Shown here one piece after another: positions 20,336 to 33,350 of a DNA stretch of 64,000 nt (its first letter is position 1; each line of letters begins with the position of its first letter). Source of the DNA: Pyrocephalus nanus (taxonomy: Eukaryota > Chordata > Aves > Passeriformes > Tyrannidae); contig CM076268.1 of assembly GCA_038380795.1 (NCBI GenBank), positions 2,219,501-2,283,500 of the forward strand. The letters are read 5' to 3'. Under the pieces are notes generated by a model that saw only the letters and a list, made by a program, of their open reading frames with translations, made no database searches and was not told the DNA's origin. The translations under genes and the position numbers were made by a program.

Positions 20336-20386
20336 AGGTGGAAGGAAAGGAGGAAAAAGAGAAGAAAAGAGAAGGGAAAGGAGAGA
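20336..20386 (-). promoter_or_regulatory. FGFR2: Extended polypyrimidine tract upstream of the Ig-I exon acceptor
   Basis: On the sense strand about 50 nearly uninterrupted pyrimidines (CTCTCC, CTTCTCTTTTC, CTCTTTTTCC, CTTTCC repeats) lead into the ttcgcag acceptor of exon 3. It is longer than an ordinary branch-to-acceptor tract and contains several CUCUU/UUCUCU-type words of the kind bound by PTB. PTB control of the equivalent alpha exon is established for FGFR1; for this gene it is inference. Confidence 0.5.
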
Positions 20387-21794
20387 ATTTCCAACAAAAG
20401 TCAGTGAAGGCCCTTTTCGTCCGCAGAAATCAAGTTATGTCGAATTTAAAAAAAAAAAAAAAAAGTTACATCCAGATTAGCCCAGCAACTTGTTAAAATG
20501 AACCACATGCAGGTGTGGGAGAGGCTTTATTTTTAATAAATTAACCACCAACAAAGCTCATTTGGTTCTGATCGGTATCTTGCATGTGCCCTGTGCCCAG
20601 TGCCACACAAAGGCACAACCCTCCTCATCAGACACAGCAAGCTGACCCTGGGAAGGTGAGCACAGCTGAACCCGGGAGCTTCAAAGAACTTGGAGGAGCA
20701 GGAGGACTTCAAAAACCAAATTCGGTTTTACATCTTAGCGTTCGGGCCCACAGTTTAAATGAATAATTACCTCCCCCCATCTGATTTTATTTTTAAGTTG
20801 CCTTTTTTATTTTTAAGCCTGAGAAGTGCTCTTTTGAAAGAAAAGGATGGCCAAAAAAACCCCTCTCTAATAAACATAAGTCCCTATATGCAGCATATAC
20901 GATGTCCTCTATTTTTCTCCCTGCACCCACCCCAAAGTCTCCACGTTTGCTTTCTACACTTGCCAGCTCTTTTCTCCACGATAGTAACTTTTTCCTTTTT
21001 TTTTTTTTTTTGCTTCATGACTTATTTCACAACCTCTCCCAAGTGGAACACAGCAGAAACCCAGGAACACGGGCGAAGCTTTCAAAGTACGCGCAGAAGT
21101 TCAAAACGGAACGGCTCATCCATCAGCTCCCTTTTGTAACCAAACAACGAGAAGAATGTCAAACCACAGTCTTTTTCCAAGAAAACATCCTTGGAAAACT
21201 ACATCTGCCTATAGTTACTAGAACCAAGGCTGGCTCTCAGAATGAGGGCAGGAACTGCAGCCCCAGGCACTCCAGACAGGCTCCACAGTGCAGTGGGAAG
21301 GCTCGGCACACCTAGGATGGACTCAGGCTGGCCCAGACACAGGCACTGCTTCTGTGGCTGGATTCTCCCTACAACCACAGTGCCCCTCTCCCACGAGGCC
21401 TCTTGGCCTCGCCAAGGGTGGCAGGAATGGTAAATAGAGGAAAGAAGCACACAGTTTGCTCATGGGGAGGGTCACGCCGCACAGACAGCTGCTCCCCGAG
21501 CACATCCTTCCCTGCACAGCCACCAGCTGTGCACCCCTGTGTGCACACAGAGATAAAACACACCTCTGTCTGTTTGGGAGTCTAAAAGAGGTGGCTCTTT
21601 GATGTCCACCCTTCCTTGTAAGGAGATTGAAACCCCAAGAGCCATGTTCCTTGTCCTTGGGCGCACAGCGTTGTCATTTCTCGCATCACACTTCCTACAG
21701 AGAAGTCAGAAACGAGCACCACACCTGAGCAAGCCCGTGCATGGGAGCCTGGAAATGCTGAAGTTTGGTCAGTAGCTGAGTTTTTGGGTAGGAA

Positions 21795-21853
21795 GTTGGA
21801 CTCTATGATCCCCATGGGTCCCTTCCAACCCAAAATATCCTACGGTTCTATGA
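21795..21853 (+). mobile_element. CR1 LINE, 3'-terminal fragment
   Basis: The final bases of a CR1 element: ggactctatgatccccatggg, the usual tccCTTCCAACCCAAAATAT box and the tail ggttctatga. About 60 bp are recognisable; the 5' side has decayed or was truncated. It lies in FGFR2 intron 2, antisense to the gene. Confidence 0.85.
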
Positions 21854-23673
21854 GCACCAGAAGGGACCACCACAGTGGGACACTCCTGCATTTAAACATC
21901 GGGTTATTCTGATGGACTTGAAAACAGCATGCCCAGTTTCTCTTCCCCACTCATTCTGGAATCATATAATTTCAGGGATGTGCCCTCTCAGAGCTTCTTC
22001 TGCCTTCTTCCTTAGGGCAAACACATTTTTTTCAAACAACAGACTGGACACCTGCATCACACAAAGACAGCACATAAACCCACGCAAACACAGCTACGTG
22101 GGCTGTAAACATTCTCGGATTTAGGCTTTATAACAAGGTCTCTCAACTTTCTAGCGTGCAGACTTGCATCTCAAAGTCTAGGATGAGCTCCAACACAGCT
22201 TTATACCCCTTATAAACTAATTCAGTCTTGCTGATACAGTCACGAATGCACAGATCTGCAATGCAGGTGTTTCACTGATTGCTACATTATGCTGTCAGAA
22301 ACCTCATTTCCAGAAGCAGCTCCAGAAGGAGCAGGAGCTCCTTTCTGCATATATTTTGCAACAGTAATGAGTATATTTGCGTCTGCTTGAGATTTCTTTT
22401 AATTAGATTTCACTGTCAAATAAAAAAAAAAGGTACCTGAAGCCAGTTACCTAATTTGCTTTGAAGTTAATAAGACTCCTTTGTAATGCCCTACCTGCAA
22501 AGAAAATTTCTTTTACGGAGTTTGCACTGTGCCAAGAGTGCACTGGAGTCTAAAACTCTATTTGTTTAAACTTTTCAAAAGCCACCTTGGGTGACAATAA
22601 CTCAACCCTCCTTTAGCTGCATTAGAGGCTTTTGCTGAATAGTGCCAGCAAACTCACAGGATGGTCCCACAAGCTGCAGTGTCCTCTTGGGCAGATAAGT
22701 TGTTTACACACAGTTAAAAGGAAAATCATTTTCTAACCTCACATCCTTGATTTCAACTCTTTTTAAACTATTAACCTCAAGTTTACACTGAGTCTCTCAA
22801 TGTAAATCCAAATCCAAACTCAAGAACAGTAATCCATTTTGAAATCACAAGAAAAAAAAACTCCTTCTGCAAAGAAAATTACTAGTATACTAAAGAAATC
22901 ATGTTTCAAATAGGCATTAGCATTTGATATATATTACCCTTCTCTATTTCTTTACCTCTAGAGTATCAGGGAAGATGAGGCAAAGTGTTGTCATGAAATA
23001 ATGAAGTCATGTTTGGAAATAGTGAGTTATTTCAGGTAAGCCTTTGTGTTGCCAAACTAGAATGTAGCAGCACTTAGACTGTCACTTTTTATAATGTTTG
23101 CCCATAAACTTTTTCCATTGTGGGTTTGAAATGGTGCCCAAAAGCAAACAGAGAACAGGTGGGATTCTGAGGCACGAGTCCACCCAACAGCTTCGCGGCG
23201 AAAACCAACGCGCTCAGAAATCCCCGGCGGCACAAACAACCTGAGCTGCAAAGTTCACTCTCCCCGGGGCTGCTCGAGGATTCTAACGCTGCTCTGAAAT
23301 TTGGGGACAGATTCTGAACTCATGGCCGTGCTGCACCATCAAACCAATGGCTCCCCTGAGGCTGACACCAGGATTTTTTTTTCCCTCTTTCCACATCTTC
23401 TGAACATACTCGAGATGTAAGGCTGCGAGTTTGCTCAGCCCATCACTTGTGCAGATTCTCCTGTGTTTTCAGCAGCATCCTGAACTTTTCCCCAAGTGAA
23501 AATAGCTTGGTGAGGAAAGGAAGAGATTGCCCAGCAGAGCCTGCAGCATCAGGCAAGGCTTGATGACCTGCAATCACATCCATGCCCCTCCAGCCCTCTT
23601 TGCAGCTCTGCCTTGGAACTGGATCCTCAGCCATCACCAGAAGCCTGTGAACCAGCCCTTTGCTTGGTTTGGT

Positions 23674-23897
23674 AATTAGATATAAGGAAGAAGGGTTTTT
23701 TATAATGAGGGTGGTAAAACACTGGCACAGGTTGCCCAGAGAGGTTGCCCACAATGCCCCATCCCTGGAAACACTTGGCCAGGGTGGACAGGGCTCTGAG
23801 CAACCCCATCCAGTTGAAGATGTCCCTGTTCATTGCAGAAAGGTTGATCAGATGGCCTCTATTGGTCCCTTCCAACCCAAACCATTCCATGATTCTA
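23674..23897 (+). mobile_element. CR1 LINE, 3' fragment
   Basis: Runs from 'agatataaggaagaaggg' through 'cactggcacaggttgcccag', 'ccatccctggaaacacttgg' and 'cccttccaacccaaacca' to the tail 'ccatgattcta'. This is the untranslated 3' part of CR1; no reverse transcriptase remains. Antisense to FGFR2 in intron 2. Reading frames across it are spurious. Confidence 0.92.
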
Positions 23898-26648
23898 AGG
23901 CAGTACAGGATTCCTTTCTAAGCAAGTTCTCCTGCAAATCTTGTAATAATGTCATTAGTTCCTACTGCAAAGGTGCACCACCTGATGTGAATAATACCTT
24001 TCTATCACCCCTTAAAAAACAAAAAAAGCAACAAGTGCACATGCAAAATTTCTGGGGGTGTTCTTACCCACTGAGGGACACAGGAGGGCACATTTCTTCT
24101 GCCATTGTCTGCTATATCCTTATTTGTAACAGTGGTGCACACAATGTATTTAAACTTTACAGGTGGAGCTGTTGAACAATACTGCCATGGAAAACCAAGC
24201 TGCTGTTAAATAAACAGCTGTGAACTTTTCCTCTGCCTGCTCATGTGGCCTCACAGCATGGTTTATGCCATCCAGGCATCAAATGGAATGAAGATTATTT
24301 GTATAAAAGCCATGACCACAACAGAGGACTGGGGACACTCTGACTGCTCTATCCCAGATTATTATGATACACAATTGTATTTCCAAATCATGTTTCTGTT
24401 CAGGACTCGGGTCACTGAGAGATTTATACTTCCTTGGGTTTCAAATTATTATTATTATTTGTCTCCACTTAATAAAACCTTAACAAAGAGCTGCTTATCT
24501 GAAGTCTCAAGTCATTTAGTTACTTAGTTACAGAGCCAAATAATTAAACGATCAGCTAATGGCTAACCCCAGCAAAGATTCTCACACAACTCCCCAGAAC
24601 ACAAAATCCTCAGACCCCATCAAGCCACTTTCCCTTCAAAAGGCTTTAGTAAATAACTAAACACTCACCACAGCGTGCCCAGAAGGGTCAACAGACCTGA
24701 CCTGTCAAGAATCCAAGAGGTTCTTTGCAAAACTGAATGTCCCCACAGGGAAGGCCAGGCTGCCAACCACCACCACCACCGCCCCTCCTGCCTCTCCTAC
24801 CCCCTGCTCATGATTTTCCTCCCATTGGGGAAAGTCCAGCAAGACCACACTGGATGAACAACATGGAATGGGGATTTCAGATGGGTCCCAAGTCAGACCC
24901 AAGGCTTGATGCTCTGTCCAGGGGGTAGCCCAGGTATCACCAGCCAGGTCTGCAACCTTCCCTCCCACCTCCCAGGTAAAAGCCGAGGGGATTCTCCCTT
25001 CATTTATGTTGGCAGGCCAATAATAAGAGTAGGTCCATGCCCTCTTCTGACCATGGACGACAAACTCAGACTGCAAAAGACAACAGCCACCAGTTTAAAA
25101 ATGCAAAGAGTCACTCCTGGCCTCGGTCACTATCTTCCATCAGCCAACAGCAAACCAAAGCCACAAAGGCTGAGCACGTCTCCTGACACAAAGGGGGACA
25201 AAACAGTGCTTGCAGTTCCTCCATCTGCTGCTCCAAAGTCACTGGATTCCTGCTGTCCCATTTGTGCTGTGTTTCCGTCACCAGCTGCCAGCTCTGCCCA
25301 GCTCTGCCTCCGCCAGGCATCGTCAGGAAGTCTCTGCTCTGATAAAATACTTTCCAAATTGCTACAGTTCCTCCTATAACATTAAACAACTGAAAGATTA
25401 TTTTTTTTTAAAAATCCCTTGGCCCTGAACAAGCCAAGGAGAGCAGGAACCGTTTCCCCTCCCCTCCCATGTATAGAAACATTAATTGTTCAAAATGTGA
25501 TGGAAAAAAAAGATTTAGGCCTTGCAGAAAAACTTCAAACATAAAGCATCAAAGAGCTATCCAGGATGGCTACAAACATCAACATGTGGCAGATTCTAAG
25601 TTTCACCTCTTCCTTTAACACAAGCTCCTAAGGACCTAGTCATAGGAAAGGTAAGGAGATGAAATTGGACCAAAAAAAAAAAAAAAAAACCTAAGAAACA
25701 GGAATAATCGTCTTGCCCTGGAAGTGAACATTTGGAAAACAAAAGTTGGCACATCACACATGCCTGGTGCTCCAGCAAGCGTAGAGCTTCCAGCCACACT
25801 GACCTGCTAGAGCTTGGACCTCCAGCATCTTGTCAACTCCTATTGAGTGCTACATATACCAAGATCATTAAAAAAAAGTGAATCTCCTCCAATTGCAACA
25901 ACTTGCCAATGTCATCACGGGTAAGGGAAAATATTACACTGCACTGTAACTTGTTTTCCTAAGCTTTGAAGACTTAGAAAAATAAAAAGTTCTGGTGAGC
26001 AGCAAAGCATTCTGCCACTTGCAGGATCCCCTGGCCAAGGGAAAAAAAAACCAACAAAACAAAAAACTCTGCGTACGCACCCAAAAATTATCCCCACGTG
26101 ATTATTACATCCATCTGCCTTATGTCATGCTCCTTGGCAGAGGAGCAACTACAGGACTGCTACTCCTCAAGGTAGCTACCCCCAAGCAGCATTTAGCCCT
26201 GGCTACAGCCACTCAGCAGGAGAGGGAGCAAACCTCATGAGGTCCCCTGTTCTGTTGGTTGGCACAGGGTGAGGCACATGAACTGTTTCAGCCTGGCTTT
26301 CATGGCCGGTGTGTCTCACTCACTTTCCCCCCCAGTTTAAGGAAGAAGACTCCCTTTCAGGGAGAGAAAGAAATTGTTACTTGTTGAGGATTCGTGCAGA
26401 GATTAAGAATTCCTCCAGCTTGCAGCCTGCTTGCTCCTACCTGTCTTTACAGATGGGATCGCTGGGTTGCGGCTGCAAAACCGCGCAACGTGCGTCAAAA
26501 ATGCCAAGTGTCACATGCTCGTGGGCTCGGCTGTGTGTGCTTTGTGCTCCTGGAAGCCAAGCCAGGGAAGACTCAGAGCATGCCAAATTCAAAGTAAACA
26601 GCAGAGAGACCAGCGAGGCCACCTCCTGCTGCTGGGAACTGCCCTGCG

Positions 26649-26676
26649 GTCCCCTCCTGTTTGTCCCCTCCTGTTT
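26649..26676. repeat. Two-copy 14-bp tandem duplication
   Basis: GTCCCCTCCTGTTT occurs at 26649-26662 and again directly at 26663-26676, followed by a partial third copy (gtcccc). A young minisatellite seed inside intron 2. Confidence 0.8.
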
Positions 26677-28214
26677 GTCCCCGTTCCTCATGCTCTGCTC
26701 CTGGCAGGACGAGGCCTTCTTTATCCACCAGTGACCACAGGAGTTATCTCTCTAGGTATGGGGCAGAGCAAGAAACAGGAAAGCACCAGGATGACTTCTC
26801 CACAAATACTGGGTCACCGTGGAGGGAAAGAACACCCCCAACCTTCAGAAGCTACACCAAAACCCCCTAAACGTTACTGTGCTGCCTTTTATCATTTCAT
26901 CAGTGTGATGAAAAACTGCAGGCCATCTTCAGGATTTGAACTTTCAGTTCCAGGCACCAAGCCTTGACTAAATCTGTTCAAGTCAAACTCCACCATCTGC
27001 CTACTAAAGTAATAGAGTGAGAGTCTCTGTATTAAGAGAGCTGGGGAGTACAATATAAGCCTAACACACATGTAATGCAATCTCAAAAATAATTAACTAC
27101 TCTTCAAACTCATTACAGAAGAGTCTTCTCATGTAATCTATTATACAATACAAAGGGGAAATGTATCACCTTTTGCCAGAACCTCAAATGAAAAGCTGGA
27201 AAAAAAAAAATTTAATCTTCTCTCTCAAAAAAAAGCAGAATTCAAAACCAGGACCAATTTTCTCATCGTTTCTTTCAGCAGTAGCAAGACTTCACATCTC
27301 CTTGGCTGTACTCTGCACATAACCAATTGGTAGAGTAATTTAACCAACTCCCATTGTTCAACCCAGCCTTACAGTCTGCTTGGGAAAGGCTCCACAATAG
27401 GATGTATAGCCTTGGGAAAACGTATGAGCACATATATTTGGTCATGAAGGGCTTTTTCTCGGGTTTAATATTTTCTTGCCTCTATTACAATCTGTAGCTT
27501 TTTTTTTTTTTTTTTGAGGCTCTTTATTTGCATTTCAAGAGCAACACAAAACCATAACAGAACATAGCATAAATCCAAAACACAAAAACACAACCTTTTT
27601 TTCTTCCAGGTTTGCCAGAGGCCACGCTCAAGACTATTACTGCTCAACGTGCAAAAGGAATAAATTACGACTGTGAGGTTCAAAATTGCACAATTCAACG
27701 TTGCAGTGTTAGTTCTGGATGCAGAGAACTACTCTTCAGATTCCCTACAAGCAAGTCAGCAGTTGTTTCTTTTGTACACCGTCCCATTTTTACTTGACTG
27801 TACAAATCCCCTTAATTTTAGCAGCTCATCTGGAAGTCTCATCTTGCCTCTTCCCCCTGAAATTCATCTCCTCCCCACTTCCTAAAGCGGGATTTGGAAA
27901 AAAAAAAAAAATCACTGGAAACAATATCCCCAAAACATCCCCTTAGCACTTTTGAAAGCCCTATCCCCAGCATGGGACGTCCTCCAAGAACTTCAAAGCT
28001 TCAAGGCATACCAGGCTCTCTTTTAACAGAGAGCAATATTTAGGCAAAGGGCATCATAGCTCAGTTAAGTTCAGCTCCACGTGGAGGACAATCTCCAGTG
28101 GGGGGGGAAAAAAAGAGGAGCACAACAAGCCCTGAAGTGAAAAGCCAGGCTGGCCACGTGCCCTTCCAGGTGGAACACAACCATTTACACAACGCTCAGT
28201 TTTAACTCGCAGAC

Positions 28215-28410
28215 ACCTCCGGTAGCAGTGGCTCTGGGCACTTTGCCATGCTAATGGAAGATGGTTCTAATGCTTCTGAATTGTTAGGAGGAGGGCTATT
28301 ACCGAGCAGTGCTTCACTGCAGATTTATTAGAGAGTCTCCATGTTAATCCTGCACCTCTGAAATGCCTGTGCTACCCTGCTGAGTAAACAATATCAGAGA
28401 AATCTGGGTA
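28215..28410. promoter_or_regulatory. Candidate conserved non-coding element in intron 2
   Basis: Repeat-free sequence with words such as GCCATGCTAATGG, TTCTAATGC, GAATTGTTAGG, GATTTATTAG, CATGTTAATCC and GAGTAAACAATAT. These resemble homeodomain and forkhead/SOX-type cores at close spacing. No coding potential was seen. The call rests on texture only. Confidence 0.25.
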
Positions 28411-31145
28411 CTTCAACATTGTAGCATCAAAAAGGGATTATTTTTCGTGATTAAACAACATGTAACAGAACCAAGCTCAAGCACTACTCAAAATCTGAAC
28501 GGGGCTTTTAAAATTATTTTTAAGAACTGCTGGGTGGTGGCACTCAGAATTAGAAGTCATATTACTTTCCTTGAAACAAATTAAATATTGCAACACTGAG
28601 ACACCGAGCAGGGCACTGCACAAACCTGCAAAGCCAGTCTCACGAAAGCAGGCTCTCCCTGCTGCCCAGCAGCAGGTCCTGCCAGCAGCTCACCCATCCA
28701 TACAGCCCATCCTAGAGGAAGAGCAGCATGAACCTTACAGGGTTTTTCCACCCCACAACTTTTTATTGTGTCTAAAAACCAAGCTGTCGCACAGTGCTCT
28801 GATCAACTTCTGTCCATCCAACCGTGATTTCACCTGCAGACTTGTCCTGGTCGGTGCAGCCCACCAAGGCATCCCCAGCCACAGCATCCCACTCCAACCC
28901 CACCCAGAAACAGCCACAAGCCCCCTGGGAGAAAGCCTGAGGTAATGACTGCTGTGTCACAAAAACCCTTTCCAAACAGAAACTCATGAAAAGCTAGGGG
29001 GGGGAAAAAAAATCGAAATAGAACCAAAACCACGATTTTCTCATCCTCGTTCCTCTCCCTTCCAGTCCCTCAGCACCCTGCCCCTTCCAGTAAACCCTCA
29101 CAAAGGCAAGCTGTTTCCATGGAACAAAGGGGTTTTCCCTCCTTCCCAGTCCTTGTGGCTTTGCTACCGTAAGGCACTTTGCTCGACACACCGGGTAATG
29201 TCCCAAACTGATGAGCCAGTTCTTTGGCGGGGGAGGAAAAGCAATAATTACACACAACTTGCAACGGGCGTGTGAGGAGGGGAATGAAAGTAGGTCAGAT
29301 CTCAACTCCTCAGCTTCGCTGAGGTTCACCAAATGCTTTCACTTACAGCCGCTTCAAAAACACAATTAAAATAATAATAATAATAATAGCATGGCAAGCA
29401 AATGAAGTGGCACCACAGAATTCAGCTTTCTGTCCTTTTCTTCGATACAGATAATGGCATTTGTGTGGTGACAAGCAGCAGAAAAACCTGAACCAGCACA
29501 AAGTGAAGCCCATAAGACACATCCCTATACCAGGTGCTGACTGCTCTGGTATTCAGAAGTCCAGGAAAAACAAACCTCTAAAAAAAGGTGTTTTTTGGAA
29601 ACAAAACAAACCAACCAACCAAAACTGCACAAGAAAACCAGGAGCGATAATTAAGAGATAGGAAAGGACAACCTGGAGACGTATTTAATTGGTTTACGAA
29701 TTATAAGCTGGTTTTAAAAGTTTTTAAAAAAAAAAAAAAAATCCACACATAAAAAAAAAAATCCACTCCTCTTACAGAACATCTTGTTTTGCAACTGCCC
29801 TTGCTGGGAAGCGCAGTCCCCAAGGAGCAAATGCCAAGGCAGATTTGCTGACGCTCCCAACTCCGACTGAAACCCGAAGGGGCCAAACTTTCAGAACAGC
29901 TCAGCACTCCCGGCGCACGTTTCGTAATTACAACAGGAGCTGTTGGCTGCTGCTCCCCTGAAAATCTGGTCTCTATTTAGGATCCGACTCTCTTACAGAG
30001 CTGCTCCAAAGTTTCTCAGTCGCTCCAGCTTCTCCTTCAGTCAGCTCAGAAGTCGGTTTGGTCCCCGGTACTACAAGACAGCATCTCTGATTTGGGCAGC
30101 ACGCCGTGCCAAAAAACTCCCAGGAACTGCTACAGACATACACACTGCAATGTGCTGAACCAGAACTCAAAGGTCTGAGTCTCAAATCAGTTCCCCCAAC
30201 TGCTGTGAGGATGATTTTACACTGGCAGGCCCCCACTCCACACCAAGTATCGCCCCATTTCCCACCACCCCCAGTAACACAATCAGCACGTCCTGACAGC
30301 TCTGCTCAAGGTGCTCCCACTTGTCCAGCTGGGATGGAGGAGCACAGCATGTCCCTCCGGCACTGGGGAACCAAACCCTCAGCCACACTGCTGCAAAACC
30401 CTGGATCTTTCATCATTTCATGTTCCGGAGTCTTTTCAGCCCGAATTTCGCACTTCTTTAACTAGACTGAAATAAATTTTCTCTTCTAGTCAAACCAGGT
30501 GTGCTGTTACAAGCAGACAAGATGTAACTTGCCTAAGTGGGTGATGGCTCTTCTAAAAACATGGATTTGTACTGCTCAGCAGCCTTGCTTCGAACCAAGT
30601 CTCTGTTTCACTGCAAAGCTTCAACCTTGAGGACTCTCAAAATGTTGAACAATTTAAAATCTGATGCCTCCAATAGAAAAAAGCATAGTTCACTATTTTT
30701 CTTGCATTCCTACCTGATCCTAAACTGAATATTAATTCTAAGAAAACACTAATCTTTGAATGTTTTTGTTTAAAGCCAAGTGATTGTTTCTACTGAAGCT
30801 GGGGGGTTGGATATAGAAATATGCTCACTAAGAGCTGTGTTATGGTTATTATTAAAACATCACTATGGACTATTGTCCATCGTTTCATGAGTACACAACC
30901 TTGCATAAGTGGAAATGTCAGCATTTTCGTTGTAAATTCTGCTTTCAAAGGTTTGTAATTTGTCTGTAAAAAAAAAAAAAAAGTTACTGAAACTTGCTGC
31001 AAGTTCTCTGCCAAGGAAGAACTATTTTAAAACTAGGAAACTATGCATTCACTGGAGTCAGCCACTGGTTTGGGGTCTAATCTATGCAAGTGATTTATAA
31101 AAAAAAACCCTCACAACTCAGCATCTTTGAAAAATCTTCTGGCTC

Positions 31146-31171
31146 AAAAAAAAAAAAAAAAAAAAAAAAAA
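31146..31171. repeat. Poly(A) tract, 26 bases (poly(U) on the FGFR2 sense strand)
   Basis: An uninterrupted run of 26 A followed by a short A-rich flank. No SINE or processed gene body is recognisable beside it, so its origin is unclear. Confidence 0.95.
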
Positions 31172-32285
31172 GGAGAAAAAAATAGCTACAGGAATCCAAT
31201 TCTTAAAAGTTAATCATTTTTGTACCCCTTCAAAAAGCTGCAAGTGTATGGCAGATAAGCATAAAACATGCAATTATTTCTGCTACTTTGCAAAATAGTG
31301 GCCACCAACTCCCAGTGTTTCATCAACAGGGACTGTAAATAACAACCCTCCCCATGCCCAATTAGTTTGCAGCTCAAGACCATGCCCCTGCTAAAGCACT
31401 GCATATTTTAAACACAGAATGGACACATTAAGACTGATTTAATCTGGCTGCTTGTACAATTCCCCAGAACCTCAGCTGGCAGATCCTGTACTGGGCCAAA
31501 TAACTTACTGAACCAGATCCCTGAAAGGGCATCCAGCCCTCACCCGAAGCTGTGGGGATGTCACATTCCTCCCTAATGGGCTTTGATAATTGCCCTCCCT
31601 TAAAACGAAATTTAAAGTAAAATAAATTAAAAAGATAAAGCCAACTCCGATTTAACTAATCAGTTTTAATTATTCATTTGACTTGCAGATACGTCAAAGC
31701 CACTGTTCTTGTTAAAATAAAAAATAAAAATAAAAAAAAGAGCCAAAACAGAACACTAACGAGGGTGAGTGAACTATTTGCTTAATTTTTCCTCCCAAAT
31801 TGGAAGCAGCATCCTGGTGCTTCGACTCTGGCTCTGTCCATGGAAGATGATGGCTGTGCAGGGTCACCTGTCAGCAGGGTGGCACTGCCTGGAGAGGATC
31901 CATGGGGGCACCCCAGGATGGAGAGCACCCTGCTCCTTGTGGGACAGGGGGTACATCCCATCACCACTGCATTCCCTCTTCTTGGGAGCACCCCCACAAA
32001 ATCCCACATCCTCATCCAGGCAGCTCACAGTGGCTAAAAGGGATCTCCATGTGGACAGTGCTGTGATGTTCATCTTTAAGCACTGCAAAGGCTTTTACAA
32101 AAATTAAGGCATTTCGCTCACGTTATTCCAGCATTTTTACAAAAAGGAAGCCACTGCACCGAACATGTTTATATTTGTATGTTGTTTACAGCCAGAAAAC
32201 AATCTGTGAGCGATTTAAAACCCAAATGACAAGTTGTTACTCACTTTGGACCCCACCATAAACACTCTGTCCCCATTAAAGGAGG

Positions 32286-32305
32286 TCTCTCTCTCTCTCT
32301 CTCTC
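32286..32305. repeat. (TC)n microsatellite
   Basis: Ten TC dinucleotides in a row inside intron 2. Confidence 0.95.
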
Positions 32306-32484
32306 CAAAATACTAATTCAAGGCCATTTTGAACCAGCCTGTTTTTCACAGGGCACAGAAACAGCCTGTGCCTTGTGGAAAGCCTAAATTAATCTTCTGA
32401 AGCACGACCTAAATTAAAAGAACTGAAACACAATGTCACTACACCGAGTGGGTGCTCCAAGGACAGCGCCAAGGCACCGCACTT

Positions 32485-32504
32485 GGTGGTGGTGGTGGTG
32501 GGGG
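32485..32504. repeat. (GGT)n microsatellite
   Basis: Five GGT triplets followed by a G run inside intron 2. Confidence 0.9.
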
Positions 32505-33149
32505 AAGAGACCAAATTAGCTCCCCAGCACCACGATAACACACAGCCTGGGCAAGGGAAGGTCAAGGGAGAGCTTGCTATTTATCAAATGTACGTCTAAA
32601 CTAATTATTCAGTTCACAAAGTAACCCTTCAACCCATGTGTGCGGTCAGAGCCCTGGTGAAATGTTGGCTATCATCAAAGGCCCCCACAGCCTGGGCACG
32701 CACACGGACACACAGAATGGCTCCTTTGTACACACTGAGGTGGGTTTATTCCTAAGTTTTAGAAGCAGAGAGTTTTTATGCTCCCTAGGACAAAAAAACG
32801 TGATGTAAACGTGTGATGCAAGATACAGTTTGAGGGCTGAGAGTCCCCACACCAACTCCTGCAGGTCCTGTTTCTGCTCCCACTGAGGAACAGCCTCAGG
32901 TTTTACCATCTCTGCTTAAGTTCAAAAAAGCATCACACTGAGACCCACCACGCTCAGAGTCCAGCCCTCAGCGATCACCCAGGATATCAGCACCAACCTT
33001 ACCAATCACAGCGGCTCAGAGTGCCATTTTCGGCGTAAATACTTGCATGTGGACCAGAGTAATAATATCCAAGAGTCACAGATGGACATTTATTTGTTCA
33101 AGATTGACTGCCTATAACCAAAAGTACCCTGATGCACGACAACATCTTG

Positions 33150-33350
33150 CACATGTCCTGCACTTATCCATGCAGCTGATTGCCCTATTACATAAATACT
33201 GCTTATACTAAACCACATAATTAACCAGATACCCCAAAGAAAATGATTGCAAATATCCCTAAAGTTATGTTTGGCTGAGAAAATGTATATTCTCTGTTAC
33301 AATAAGCCACTATCCTAATTCTTATTAATGTTGCAAACAGCTTCTCCAAT
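33150..33350. promoter_or_regulatory. Candidate conserved non-coding element in intron 2
   Basis: AT-rich unique block with CACATAATTAACC, AATGATTGCAAATATCC and CTTATTAATGTTGCAAAC words, resembling homeodomain, POU and C/EBP-type sites. It lies 2.3 kb downstream of exon 2 in the sense direction. Function is inference. Confidence 0.22.

Noticed and set aside
23627..24175. Overlapping frames of 87-171 codons at 23.6-24.2 kb
   Set aside because: They run through a CR1 3' untranslated fragment, which does not encode the CR1 reverse transcriptase.
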